Assembly: GCA_003667245.1 (NCBI GenBank)
Contig: RCNN01000080.1
Coordinates: forward strand, 62,001-126,000
DNA from: Heterostelium multicystogenum
Taxonomy: Eukaryota; Evosea; Eumycetozoa; Acytosteliales; Acytosteliaceae
Reading direction: 5' to 3'
Length of the DNA: 64,000 nucleotides
Shown: positions 34,643-45,399 of the stretch, one piece after another
Numbering within the stretch: the first letter of the stretch is position 1
How the letters are laid out: every line of letters starts with the position of its first letter
Program-made: the position numbers and the translations under genes
The notes under the pieces: generated by a model
Told to the model about the DNA's origin: nothing
Databases searched by the model: none
What the model saw: only the letters and a program-made list of their open reading frames with translations

Positions 34643-35886
34643 TCATTGTTGGTTGAGGTTGTCGAGTTTGGTAATTTCGTTTGATTGATAGCTATCGTTG
34701 TTTGTTGGATCAACAATCACTTCGGATGGCGCTTGATATTGCTCTTTTTCTTTGTTTTCGGCAGACTCAGCGTCCATCTCTTGATTTTCACGAGCTTCCA
34801 TGAGTTTACGCACCTCGGATGATTTGTGGTGTGGCTGTGAAAGATTGTAGATGGCCAAACTAGAAACAATAACAACGAAGGAGAGGAAGTACATCCAATG
34901 CAATTGACGATCGAATAAGAAAATGGCGAAAATAACAGAGAACAAATCGGAGGTCAGCAGTGAGAGATTCATGAGTGTTGCACCTGCGATTTCTCATCAT
35001 ATGTGGAGTAATTGAATACATAGCAAACAAGCAAATGGCAAAACCAATAAGGTATCCAATGACACCACCACTCCATACCATTGTAGCCAATTCATTTCTT
35101 TCCAAAACAGCTCTTTACAATGTAAATTAAATTAATATTGTGAAAGTAATAATAGTTATCCAGAGTGAAAGAACTTACAATTGGATTCCAGAAATAATTG
35201 AACCATAAATACCTAACAGTGCGAGATAGGTGTAGGTATCATATTTCTTGACGGTGAACTCCTGTCCGACGTTTGAAATAGCATAGAGAACTGAGGAGAT
35301 GAGTACCAACATGTCACCGAGCAATGGGTTGGCACCACCATTGGCTTCGGCACCTTGGAGCAGGTCAGAGACTACCAAGAGAACCATACCGACAATGGAG
35401 AGAATCACTGCGAGGATATGGACAAATGTGTAACGTGTCTTGAGGAAGACACGGGTGAGAATGACTACACATGGAATGGTAAATGTATCCAACAACATAA
35501 TAGAGGCAATAGTTGAATACTGGTAGGCCTTCACCACAACAAAGTTGGCTTCGACATCAATAAGTGCGAGTGGAATCAGGATGTGGGACTTGGTCTTGAT
35601 GCAGTGCCAGAAGGTACCTCTCTTGATCAAGACGATCGAGTAGAACATCAATAGAATGTAGTTGAGCAAACTCTGTGCAGTTGGAATGTTGACACCATAT
35701 TTATCGACAAGCAGCTGACTGAAAAACACCGGTACCAGTGATGCACAGCGAGATCAGCTGCCCCAGTGCCAAACCTTGCAACCTTCCACGCAACAGACTC
35801 TTATCGACCAATTTCAAACTATCGAAGAAATTGACCTGGAAGTAATGGTTAACAGAGTCTTTAGCTTTTGCAAATGAAAATCCCAT
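34643..35886 (-). CDS. SLC35F-type (DUF914) membrane transporter
   Basis: About ten membrane helices match the SLC35F1/F2 group: LALGQLISLCITGTGVF, LLNYILLMFYSIVL, IPLALIDVEANFVVVKAYQY (the family hallmark DVEANY-like motif), STIASIMLLDTFTIP, FVHILAVILSIVGMVLLV, GDMLVLISSVLYAISNV, YGSIISGIQL, and the C-terminal pair. The tail (about 75 residues) is Glu/Gln-rich and cytosolic. Drug/metabolite-transporter superfamily; the substrate in dictyostelids is unknown. One intron at about 35115-35178. Apparent shifts are at about 35712-35716 and about 34976-34985. Confidence 0.85.
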
Positions 35887-36776
35887 TTTCTTTCGTTTTG
35901 TTTCTATTAATTGTTTTTGGTGTTATTTTTGGTACTTTAACAAGTATTGATGACTACAGTATATCTAGGGGAACTCGACTCGACTCGACTCAACTCGATC
36001 TAATTTTAGTAAAGTTTTGTGATACTATATATATAAAACTTTCAAAGCTATATATAGATGAACTAATTACTTATGACTTTAATTTTTGTAAATACTTTTT
36101 ATCAAAAAGTATAGTATAAAAATAAAAGTATAAATAAATAAAAATACTAATTATTTATTAGTTAGTTAGATATAAATATATATTTAGTTGTTAACCCTTT
36201 TTGAGATGAGTGTAATGAAATAACGAAGACGGATTTGGTATTCGTTGGTTAGGGGCTATACAAAAATAAATAAAAATCTGAGTAAATTTGTTTTTTTTGT
36301 TTTTAAAAACAAAAAAAAAATCCAGAAAAATGAAAAAGTGAAGAGTTTTTTTATTTTGGTGTTGGGATTTAGGAGATGGTATTTAGGATGCATTGGAATG
36401 AAAATTTTGTCGAATCCGAGTCGGAATTATAATTATAGCTTTTTTGTAGTGATTTTGAAACTTTTATCTTCTAACACTGATGAAGTAGCACCAGTAGTAA
36501 CGATACGATCATTCCCAGTTGCAAGACTAAAACTAAATCGACAATTTGCTTAACATCTTTTTGATGGTTAGGATAGATTGGAAACGTTGTAAAAAATGAT
36601 GTTTCTTGTTATTGATTATTTAGAAAAATGTTTGAAATAAAACTAAATATATTTATTTTGAATAGCAGTTTTTGAAATGAATGTTATGAATTAATGAGGA
36701 CCAATTTGGTAACAATAGACAGAGATCCCACAAAAACCAGAATATGGAAGTTTTACTTTGATGACTTAGGAAATAT
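35887..36776. other. Intergenic region with a degenerate direct repeat
   Basis: An AT-rich spacer. A roughly 38-bp motif (TGAGATGAGTGTAATGAA to TTTGGTA, 36202-36240) recurs in weaker form at 36673-36712. Tandem CTCGA/CGACT units occur at 35970-35997. A plus-strand frame 36245-36553 lacks family resemblance and is not called. Confidence 0.35.
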
Positions 36777-37319
36777 TTATTTTTTCGAAAAATCGGCAAT
36801 CACAAGATCTGTTTTTGTCCCTTTAGGGTAGTGTTGTATTGCGAGTGTCATTCCTTGTGCCAAGGCAAGATGTCTACGAACTTTACGTACACATCTGTTT
36901 AATTTTTTTTTGCTTTCACCTTGTCCACCAGGTCCGGCAGGTTTATAATCATCCATGAGATTCAATGGGTCTGTCAAAAAAAATCGTAGATTTCTTAGTT
37001 TATCATATTCGGATATCTTTGATGAGATGTTGTTTTCCCTATATTGTATTAATTCATTTTGATACTGGTATATATTTTTCCTCCATCTCCAACATTGATT
37101 GATCCATATTCTCCAGCGGTATATTCCATCAACATTGTATCAATAGAAGATATCAATTCCAATGAACTACTTAAGTTTTTCTCCATTTCTTCAATAAGAT
37201 TTTTTGTATGTCCAATCACTTCTCATTGGAGATTGACCTTTACTAGGTTTTGAGATGGAAGGTCGTACTTTAATACTATTACCCTTCTCATCAAGAAAAC
37301 TTTCTTCAGGTTTAATCAT
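36777..37319 (-). CDS. Unrecognised protein, about 150 residues
   Basis: ATG 37319 starts MIKPEESFLDEKGNSIKVRP. A helical stretch EEMEKNLSSSLELISSIDTM follows, and after a short intron (about 27 nt or longer, near 37050-37080) SSKISEYDKLRNLRF, LTDPLNLMDDYKPAGPGGQG and a basic C-terminus RCVRKVRRHLALAQGMTLAI. The composition (coiled-coil middle, basic end) suits a subunit of a complex, but I recognise no family. Two apparent one-base shifts (about 37213 and the T8 run at 36982-36990) need correction to connect the parts. The coherent reading across both breaks is the main reason to believe it. Confidence 0.5.
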
Positions 37320-37816
37320 TTTTAGTGATGCTAATAGATATATAAAACTAACAGTGATTTGAATGATTGTATAAATAAGATATGTATTGGTATTTGTATA
37401 ATATATATTTGGTTGTGAGGTAATTAAATTGAATGAAAAGAAATTGGATCATGATCCAATTAAATACTTCATTTTTGGTTGGTGACTTGGAAAACATTTG
37501 GGATATTTTGTTCCAAAATTAAATCTCAATCAAAAATCAGGCTGACTTGATCCTATTTTAAACACAAATCAATGATTATTGGGCTGTTTTTAAAAATAGG
37601 ATTTTATTTTAATTTTGAAGAATATATACACCAACAAGTTGAAAGAATGGTCGTTGTCCAATAGCAATGTAATAATAGCTACATTCTATCCTACCCAATA
37701 TCTATTCAACTCTTGTTTTAAATTGTTGTAAAATGTGATGATGATGATGGTTTGGATTGTAAATAGGATGATTGTTGTTGTTGTTTTGTTGTTTTTTTTT
37801 TTTATATAAACTTTGG
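37320..37816. other. Intergenic spacer
   Basis: AT-rich, with a GATGATGATG/TTGTTGTTG patch at 37735-37800 in the 3' flank of the beta-helix gene. No gene is recognised. Confidence 0.4.
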
Positions 37817-39608
37817 CTAACTTATAACTTCATATCCACCTGCTCTATCTTTACGCTTAATCATGATAATCAAAGTTATGATAAATAAAATGATGAGACT
37901 ACCAAATGCAATAGGTAGTGCAATGTCGAGTTTTCTAAGTTGGGAAGAGTCGGATTTGGGTGATGATGTGGGAGTGGGCGTGGGTGTTGGGTTGGTGTGC
38001 TCCTGGTCGCAGGAGACACCGGTATAGTTGGGAGCACAACTGCAGTTGTAGGTGGTGTTGGAGTCAATCGTGCAAGTGCCATGTACGCATTGATGTAATG
38101 ATACCATGCACATGCTCTGATTGTTTTGGGTGAGACAAATTCCAGAGAGTGAGGCACAGGCGTTGCAGCTGGCAGACTTGCAAAAGTTGCAGCTGTATCC
38201 CTCGCAGGCTTCGTCGCAGCCAATCTCGTTGCTTCCGTTCAGTGGTGAGTAGTTCTGGTAGAAGCTACCAGAGATGAGGTAGCCGTTGTAGGTTTCGTTC
38301 AGGAAGACACCGCCTCCAGGGCCGTCTTCAGCCGAGTTGAAAAACACCTGAGTCGCGTCGAATGTCAGCGAAGACTTGTTGGACGGTGCATTGATGTAGA
38401 TGGCACCACCCGAGTAGTCTGCGGTGTTGTTGAAAATGTTGCTGTTGATGATGAGATTCTGACGGAAAGCATGGTCGAGGACGATGGCCCCTCCAGACAC
38501 CTTGGCGTAGTTCATCGAGAACTCGCAGTCAGTTGCCTCGATGGTCTCTGAGTAGACGGCACCACCATAACCAGTGGCGATGTTTCCGTGGTAGGTTGAG
38601 TCGGAAGTTTGGAACTCCGATGAGTAAATAGCGCCACCCATGACTGCGACGTTCGAGCGCAGCTGGCTCTGCTTGACCAGCAACTCGCTCGTTGTGTAGA
38701 CAGGCGAGAAAATGGCGCCACCTTTTTCGGCGACATTCGAAATAAAATCACTGCTGACAATGGTTGTACCATCGCTGTAGATGGCTCCACCAAAGTGGGT
38801 GGCTCTGTTTGAAGCGAAGATACTGTTACGAATGTTCAGCGAGTTTGGATAGGTCAGTTGGATGGCGCCGCCATATTGACCGGTGCAGTTTTGGAATGTC
38901 GAATTCGAGACAATCAGCGTCAGGGTGTTGGAGTTTGCGGGGATGTTGATGCAAGAGTCGTAGGCGCTCTGGATGAACATCGAATCGATGAGTACATTCG
39001 AGAAAATACGTGAAATGAACGAGGGCTGCTCGGAGCAGTCGACGACCGGTGCAACGTAGACCGATCGATCCGGCCCAATGACGACCTGACACGGAACATT
39101 AAACTTCAGATTGCAATTATCCTCGCCACTGTAGTGACTGTTGAACAAATTCAAATTCAAAATATCCAATTGTGATAAAGTCAACCCATTAACAGCATTT
39201 ATACAATCATTCATCGATGAACAATTTCTATATATTTATAATTAATGATTATAATCAAACGAGCAATTGATGATAGATCATAGATGAAGGAAGTTAGTTG
39301 GTTGTCAAGCTCCATCATTGTCAACAATAGCTATTGTTGTTGTTGTTAATGTCATTTCATTACCTTACTAAAGATGTTGGCGTAAATGGTTGGCAAGTCA
39401 AAGTTGAGTTAAATTTGGTATTTACATTGCAAAGGTATTTGTTTTCTCCATATGTATCATTGCTATCGGTGTCATCACTGTTCTGGCTGACAAGTGCCAC
39501 CGAACTGCTGAGAAATATACTTAATAATAATAATAATATACATATATATTTGTGCCAACTATGACTCCTGCCGCTGCTTCGGCAATTCATATATATATTA
39601 TATTTCAT
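37817..39608 (-). CDS. Secreted/cell-surface beta-helix protein with EGF-like end and TM anchor
   Basis: The first exon (about 39378-39608) carries a hydrophobic signal segment YICILLLLLSIFLSSSVALV. The second encodes a right-handed beta-helix made of repeating GGAI units: YGGAIQL, FGGAIYS, KGGAIFS, MGGAIYS, YGGAVYS, SGGAIVL, SGGAIYI and GGGVFL, about 22-28 residues apart, with SxF-x-N-N/SNxA between, as in chlamydial Pmp-like repeats. A Cys-rich EGF-like segment (CVHGTCTIDSNTTYNCSCAP) follows, then a Pro/Thr stalk, a membrane helix (IALPIAFGSLIILFIITLII) and a short basic tail. This is a typical dictyostelid surface protein family; the ligand is unknown. The reading frame is intact across the long exon. 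Confidence 0.82.
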
Positions 39609-40680
39609 TCTATAACTAACTACGACGAACTACTAATAACGAATACTAACGACTACTATCTAATGATGATGTTAATTAATTGAATTGAATTGAATTGAAT
39701 TGAATTGATAGATAGATTGATTGATTGAATTCAAGACCAACTAAACATATTGAATCTACAGAGTCTGCTTGTTTATTATAACTTGATCCAATGCATATGA
39801 TGATGTTGATGAAGTAGTTGTTGTTGTTTTTGTTGTGCTTTGATTGATTGATTGACTTGACTTGCTTAATCAAGGTTGAGGAAACACTTTTAGAGCCAAA
39901 GAATGTCCAATACACTCACTACACAGCAGCCACTTTATTTATTTTGTAAAATTTTGGAATTTTTATTTTTAAGAAAGATGGTGTTGTGTGTCAAAAAGAA
40001 GGAATTGGACCCTCTTCTAATCTTTGTGTAAGGTAAGTCGTCTTTTCTGTTCTTAAGTGTTCAATTATAATTGGAGAGATTTGGGAGTTTTTATTAATTT
40101 TGAACATTGCAACGGAACGAGTCAGATTTCTATATTTGCTTAGAATAAATAAATAAATAATAATCACACTCAACTAAACTTCTAATTGACTTTTAAAACA
40201 TAAAATATAACTTAGCTCTTAATAGCAAAATATATAGATATATGCATTCTAAATATACTAATGATACAGAGGTCTATCTTGATTGAGAATCTCTTGAAAA
40301 GGATGATTAGTCTTTTGACGGAACTAATTATTCTCTCCTTACATGTCTTAGCTCAAACTCAACCTCATGCCTTGTTGCCGTTCTAAAGATGATTATTATT
40401 AAGTATGAGGTTCACTGATGGGTCAGTCCAAAGGACAAACGTTACTGTCAAGTTTTATTTTTTTTATCAGCACACTGATTCCCCACAGAACTCACACAAT
40501 GACGAAAAAAATAAAAAATAAAAAAACAAATGTTTGTTTATTCTTTCATCAAAAATTAAGTTCATTTTTTTAGTTAGTTTTTTTTGGATTGGTTTGAGTA
40601 GCAGTCAATATTATCTATAGATAGAGTTTATATATAATAGTTGTTTTACAGCCAGCGAACAAACGAGCCTAAACTAGAAA
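39609..40680. other. Divergent intergenic region, 1.1 kb
   Basis: It contains TTGAA pentamers (39680-39708), TTGATTGAT units and oligo-A/T runs. The patch at 40230-40330 has short words reminiscent of U6 RNA but fails as an snRNA (see rejected list). It presumably holds the promoters of the flanking genes. Confidence 0.4.
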
Positions 40681-42440
40681 ATGACTACTTTCATCGATCT
40701 TTCATCACCAGAGGAGCTCTACATCGACCTCATCAACCAGGTCTCCTTCATCAAGAAGAAGCGTTCCGTCGAATTCAACGACACCGAATACCAAAGATTG
40801 TTGGGTGAACAACGTGCACCTGAGTTCTTGTCAAAGTTGATCACATCAGAGTCTGAGTTCATTCTCAAAGAATCCGATAAAGGTATATATATATATTATT
40901 TATTTGCATTAGCAACATACCAATGTCGTGTATTGCGTTGAGGAGAACATTGGATTGATTGTCAATTTCTTGAAAGTGGATGCAATACTAATACTTCATT
41001 CTCACATGATTACGCTTAATCCAAATCACAGAGATCGAATCATTCTTCAATATCATTTTAACAGTATTACATAAATTGGAAAATGAAGCCATAAATATCA
41101 TCTCACAAAAGATTAGAGACGTGCTTTCAGCTTCACCCAACGAAAAGAGCAACTTGAAGATTAAATTGTAATGTTCAACACCTAATCATAGCAATACATG
41201 ATATAGCATACATCATAGATTCGATGTCCATACTTCACTATCTATCTATTTCGATTGGATTAGGAGAAACAAGGAAAAAAACGAGGAAACAATAGAATAG
41301 AAGAGACAAAATCAATATTCACGACCAACAATTAGAATTTATTGGACTAATCTTGAAGGAATTGGATAGGAAATAGAATAGATAGTAGTGATAGAGGATC
41401 GTAGATTGTTTGTGTAGAAGGATGATGCTTATCAATTTGGAGAGGTTCATCATATTAATTCTGAAATTTTATGGATTATTTTAATCTTTTAAAACTACAA
41501 CAATTTTAGGTTGACCAACCTTTTCAACTCATTCTCACCAAAGTCACAAATGAGATATGAAGTATTCTATGTATTAGTTAAATTGGCCAGCGAGTCTGGT
41601 AATATCGATTTTGTCAAGCATCAAACCAATAACCTCGACACATGGCTCGACGATTGGTCAGCATCAATCCCACAAAAGAGAAAGATATATAAAATTAATT
41701 TCATCCATTTTCAAAGAAAAGAATAGGTAACTATATCCATCAACGCATTGATCAAATAAGCAATGTCGCTAACTTTAATTTTATTATCCAATTTTGAATA
41801 GCATGATTTCACATAAATTTTTGGTTAAATATTTAAATACATTCAGCAAGGAAGATGCTGCTGAAGCACAAGAAGAGTCAGTTAGAGCATGTATCGAGTC
41901 GATTTCACTACAGGAATTGTTCCAGTCAGACTATCTTTTGGATTGGTTGCCATCAGCTATTTGGAGATCTCTTCCAATTCAAAGCACAAGCTTACCTACG
42001 AGTTGATGAAGATCTTTGCCACCGAGCAGTTGGACAGCTTCATTGCTTTCCAAAGCAGAAACCCATCGTTCCTCAACGACATTGGTTTGAAGGAGGAAGA
42101 CTGTTTGCAAAAGATTCGTTTGCTCTCTCTCGCCACCTTGACCAGCGAGGACTCCAGCGTCAGCTATGCTTCCATCAGCAAGTCCCTACAGATCGACGAA
42201 GACAAGGTTGAGATGTGGGTCATCGATGCCATCGCATCCGATTTGATCGACGCCAAGCTCGACCAACTCAACCGTATGGTACACGTCAACTCATCAACAC
42301 AAAGAGTTTTCAACAAGGCACAATGGACCCAATTGGGATTGCGTATTGACGCCTGGAGATCAAGTGTCAAGAATCTTCTTCAAGTCATCGACACTGCTAA
42401 AAATACCCAAATTAAGCCATTCTACTGGCAAACCCGTTAA
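40681..42440 (+). CDS. eif3m: Translation initiation factor eIF3 subunit M
   Basis: Exons at 40681-40882, about 41030-41168, 41511-41724 and 41802-42440 encode a roughly 390-residue PCI-domain protein. Recognisable eIF3m blocks are RLTNLFNSFSPKSQMRYEVF, KFLVKYLNTF, EDAAEAQEESVRACIE, HKLTYELMKIFATEQLDSF, EDCLQKIRLLSLATL and the PCI winged-helix end MWVIDAIASDLIDAKLDQL, then RVFNKAQWTQL. It is a subunit of the 13-part eIF3 complex that loads the 40S ribosome. The second intron (about 340 nt) is unusually long for this genome. Apparent one-base shifts lie at about 41675-41690 and about 41938-41944. Confidence 0.88.
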
Positions 42441-42753
42441 GATCGCGTTCGAGCTAACCAACATCGCCACTTATATTACCAAAAACAGCACCAACCACAT
42501 CCACCCTGCATCTTTTATAATAGATTTTAGAGAATGTAAATGTTTGAACTTGCTGTAATTACATTCCATTAAATAAATTATAATTACAAATTATGTTGAT
42601 CCATTATTTTTTTCATAGGGTGCCCTTCAAATATTGGTATTTGCAGGCAAAATATGACTATTTTTGTAGAACTTGTCTGATATAGACAAGTTTCTCCAAA
42701 TGCACTTTATTAATTGATATTGACATATTTGGTATTCTATTTAGTTGTGTTAA
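42441..42753. other. Convergent intergenic spacer
   Basis: The 3' flanks of eif3m and the DUF1996 gene, AT-rich; nothing further is seen. Confidence 0.4.
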
Positions 42754-44273
42754 TTAATACATCGAAAATAACATGGTGGTGGTGATTGTTAATAACAATA
42801 GGAGGAGGATGGTGGTGGATGAAAGGTGGTGGTTGGTGGTGGCTGAGTTCAAATCTCCACTACCGGTGGTGCTGGTGGACTCGGTGGTGGAAATGGGTGG
42901 GTCCGATGGTGGAACGTAGAGAACTCCGTCTTGGGGATTATTGTTGACCGAGGTACCTGGGTCTTTGAACAAAAGTCTTGGTGGCTTGTCACCGAGAGTA
43001 GATTGGAATGAATAGGACCATGGTTGCATTTCCTCTGAAGCACAAGTTGATTTCGAATATGTTGTTAGCAATGTTTTGTATGACGAGCTGAGTGATGTTG
43101 AAAGAATGATAGTCAACTTCACCGTTGATGTAGATGCCTACAACGCTTGATCTGTTTGGACAGATGGGAGAGTCACTGGCAAACATCTCTGGGGTGACTT
43201 GGTAAGCGTAGAAGATGTTGGCTGGTGCCTTTGGATCGTTGTTGGCACCATAGATATCAAGTGTTACGTATGACCATCTCTTAGTCTTGGCTTCCTGTGG
43301 AATTTCAATCTTCAAGTATGGAATGTTGTTGGCGTCGAGAGTCAACATTTTGGCAGTGGTCGACTTTTGGTTTCCACTCATTTGATAGGATTTCTTCATG
43401 TTGGTGTAAATACGTGGAACATCATTGGAGCAAGTGATACCTTTGTTGAGACATTCTTCAACCATGTATTTCATACTGGTTTCATCCCATCCGTTGAAAA
43501 AGTCGGCATGGGCAGAGAAAAAGGTTGGCCCAAGTGAAGTTTCTTGATCCATCGGGGTTGAATGTTGGGTTCAATGAGAGTCCAGCATTGGTCCAATTGC
43601 TCTCACGAATAAAGTAGGCAAGCTGCATATTAAGTTGTGGAATACGGATTGGGTAATCAGGTGGACATTTACCCTTTTCTTTTCCAGAGTCATAAACAGC
43701 ATTTCTGTAAGTAAAGTTTGGACGAATGTTGACACCGTCCCAACAGTTGGGAAAAATAATGTTGAAGTTGTACTGAGTGACGGTTGGATCTTTGGATGAA
43801 TTTGATGGACAATTCAGTTCGGGAGTCATTGAGGCTCCTTTACCAGCGCAAAGATACCACACATTATAATTAGGTTTGGTATTTTTTGGGCTACTGGCAA
43901 TCAATTGAAGACCCTTTGGCATAATAGTTGATGGATAGAAACTGTTGTTGTGACCTTGATAGTAGATTTTCATCATGGTTGGACGGTATTGATAGTTTCC
44001 AATTTTAAGAGCGGGCACCCAATAGGAGCTACCATCTACATTGTTGTCACAAGTGGTGTCTGGTTTCTCATAGATTGATTCAATGGTTGAGAATCCGTTT
44101 GAGGCTTTGTTACCAAAGAAATCGTGAATCATCGAGTATCCACTTGAATGTGGCAAGAGAATGGAATCATCGGGCAAGGTGTGTGAGTACTGACACGAGG
44201 TGTGAGCCTGTTGTGCCGAAGCAGCAAAAATGGTAATACATATTAATAATAATACAGATAGAATTACTTTCAT
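42754..44273 (-). CDS. Secreted DUF1996-domain protein with GPI-like tail
   Basis: ATG 44273 gives a clean signal peptide (MKVILSVLLLICITIFAASA). The mature part matches DUF1996: SSYWVPALKIGNYQYRPTMM, then MPKGLQLIA, NVWYLCAGKG, the conserved FPNCWDGVNIRP, and CPPDYPIRIPQLN. The middle (43000-43550) continues with a beta-rich region. The C-terminus is Ser/Thr-rich and ends in a hydrophobic run (SSTTILLLLLLTITTTMLF) typical of GPI-anchor signals. An upstream in-frame ATG at 44306 would put a hydrophobic/polar leader before the signal, so 44273 is preferred. Apparent shifts are at about 43545 and about 43015-43030. A cell-surface or wall-matrix role is inferred. Confidence 0.8.
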
Positions 44274-44797
44274 AGTAGAAGAGAAGAACATATAAAATAT
44301 AAACAATTGTAAACAAAGCAGTTTGAAATCAACTCGAGTTTAATGTCAATTCGACAATTACATTATGAATAAATAATTAAATTTAGTACCCAGTTCGGAC
44401 CAGGAATGGGCCCCATTAAAGATGTCGAGATAAAATGATGGTATTTGGCTGTTGGTTTTTGAACGATCAAACTGTGAATAAATTATCAACTAAAGTTGGT
44501 AGTATTCGGATATATTTTGGGGCTTGGTGTCAAGCCTTATTTTGATTTTTTTGAAGTCAAATATTGTAAAAAGTTTTGTGTATTCGCAACCAATTCATAC
44601 GGTCTCTCTAGAAGCCAAACTTTTGTAGTGCCAGTTCCACTTTGACATTAAATAATTTTCTTGTAATTTATTGATGTAAAAATACTTAATATGGATATTA
44701 ATCCATATTTTTCGAATCTGTCTTAGATATTTAAGGAAGCCTAGATTAGTGGTTAGAAAAATTTCAACAACTCTATTTTTCCATTTTCCATAAAAAG
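44274..44797. other. Spacer 5' of the DUF1996 gene and tRNA-Ser
   Basis: AT-rich, without recognised genes. The last 100 bp are the tRNA-Ser 5' flank. Confidence 0.35.
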
Positions 44798-44878
44798 GAC
44801 ACCTTAGCCAAGTGGTTACGGCGATTGACTAGAAATCAATTCCCTTCGGGGGCGCAGGTTCGAATCCTGCAGGTGTCG
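44798..44878 (+). tRNA. tRNA-Ser (AGA anticodon)
   Basis: Acceptor stem GACACCT/AGGTGTC pairs perfectly. Anticodon stem ATTGA/TCAAT encloses loop CTAGAAA, giving anticodon AGA (reads UCU). The long variable arm CCCTTCGGGGG is typical of tRNA-Ser, and the T arm is GCAGG TTCGAAT CCTGC. A T run about 40 nt downstream may terminate pol III. Confidence 0.94.
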
Positions 44879-45029
44879 AAAAATATTAGGAACAAAAATT
44901 CCGGAAGCGGAACACATTGTGTTTGGTTTTTAAAAAAAAAAAATGGAACATTTTCACCATCTCTGGTTGCGATATCCCCAATCTGGTACTCCCGAGTTCA
45001 TTTATAGATTAATGTTTCATTTGGATATG

Positions 45030-45214
45030 AATACAAAACACAAAATCAACAAAAAAACTGGAAAATAGGATAAGAAAAAAAACTAATATATTTCTGTCCG
45101 GACAATCACGACTGTCCCTTTGTGTCGTGAAATATATATAGTACACAATGTGAGGTTCTGACCCTCACCTTTTATTAATTAATTAATAAATTATGATCAC
45201 CTGGATGATTAAAA
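45030..45214 (+). mobile_element. Poly(A)-tailed structured retroposon, copy 2
   Basis: Homologous to the minus strand of 17901-18110: shared CAACAAAAAAACTGGAAAATAGGA-like start, the GGACAATCACGACTGTCC and GTGAGG-CCTCAC hairpins, TTAATTAATAAATTATGATC, and the same end GATGATT plus an A8 tail. It has a 7-8-base insertion (GTCCGGACAG) relative to copy 1. It lies about 150 bp 3' of tRNA-Ser on the same strand. No coding capacity. The 5' border is approximate because similarity fades. Confidence 0.65.
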
Positions 45215-45399
45215 AAAACAATTCTTAAAGTGAAAAATCTTCATTTCAAACCTGCATATTGTACTAATCAAGAGGATTGTATCAGCTACTAAATATTCAA
45301 GTCTACAATTAATAAGAAGAAACAGAGCAAACTTTCAATTTAAATAAAGTATAATCTATTATTATGAAATTAAGGGTTTCAACTATTTATCTAAACTTG

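Noticed and set aside
36245..36553. A 102-residue plus-strand ORF
   Set aside because: It begins at a non-ATG codon, has A/T-driven composition, no family resemblance and no splice context.
40230..40330. U6-snRNA-like words in order (ATACTAA, GATACAGAG, AAGGATGA)
   Set aside because: The invariant ACAGAGA and AGC bases and the U6 stem-loop are absent and the spacing is wrong, so it is judged coincidental.
44798..45214. tRNA-Ser plus downstream repeat read as a single tRNA-headed SINE
   Set aside because: The tRNA-Ser folds perfectly with full acceptor stem and variable arm, about 150 bp of unrelated sequence separate it from the repeat, and the homologous copy at 17901-18110 has no tRNA-Ser head.
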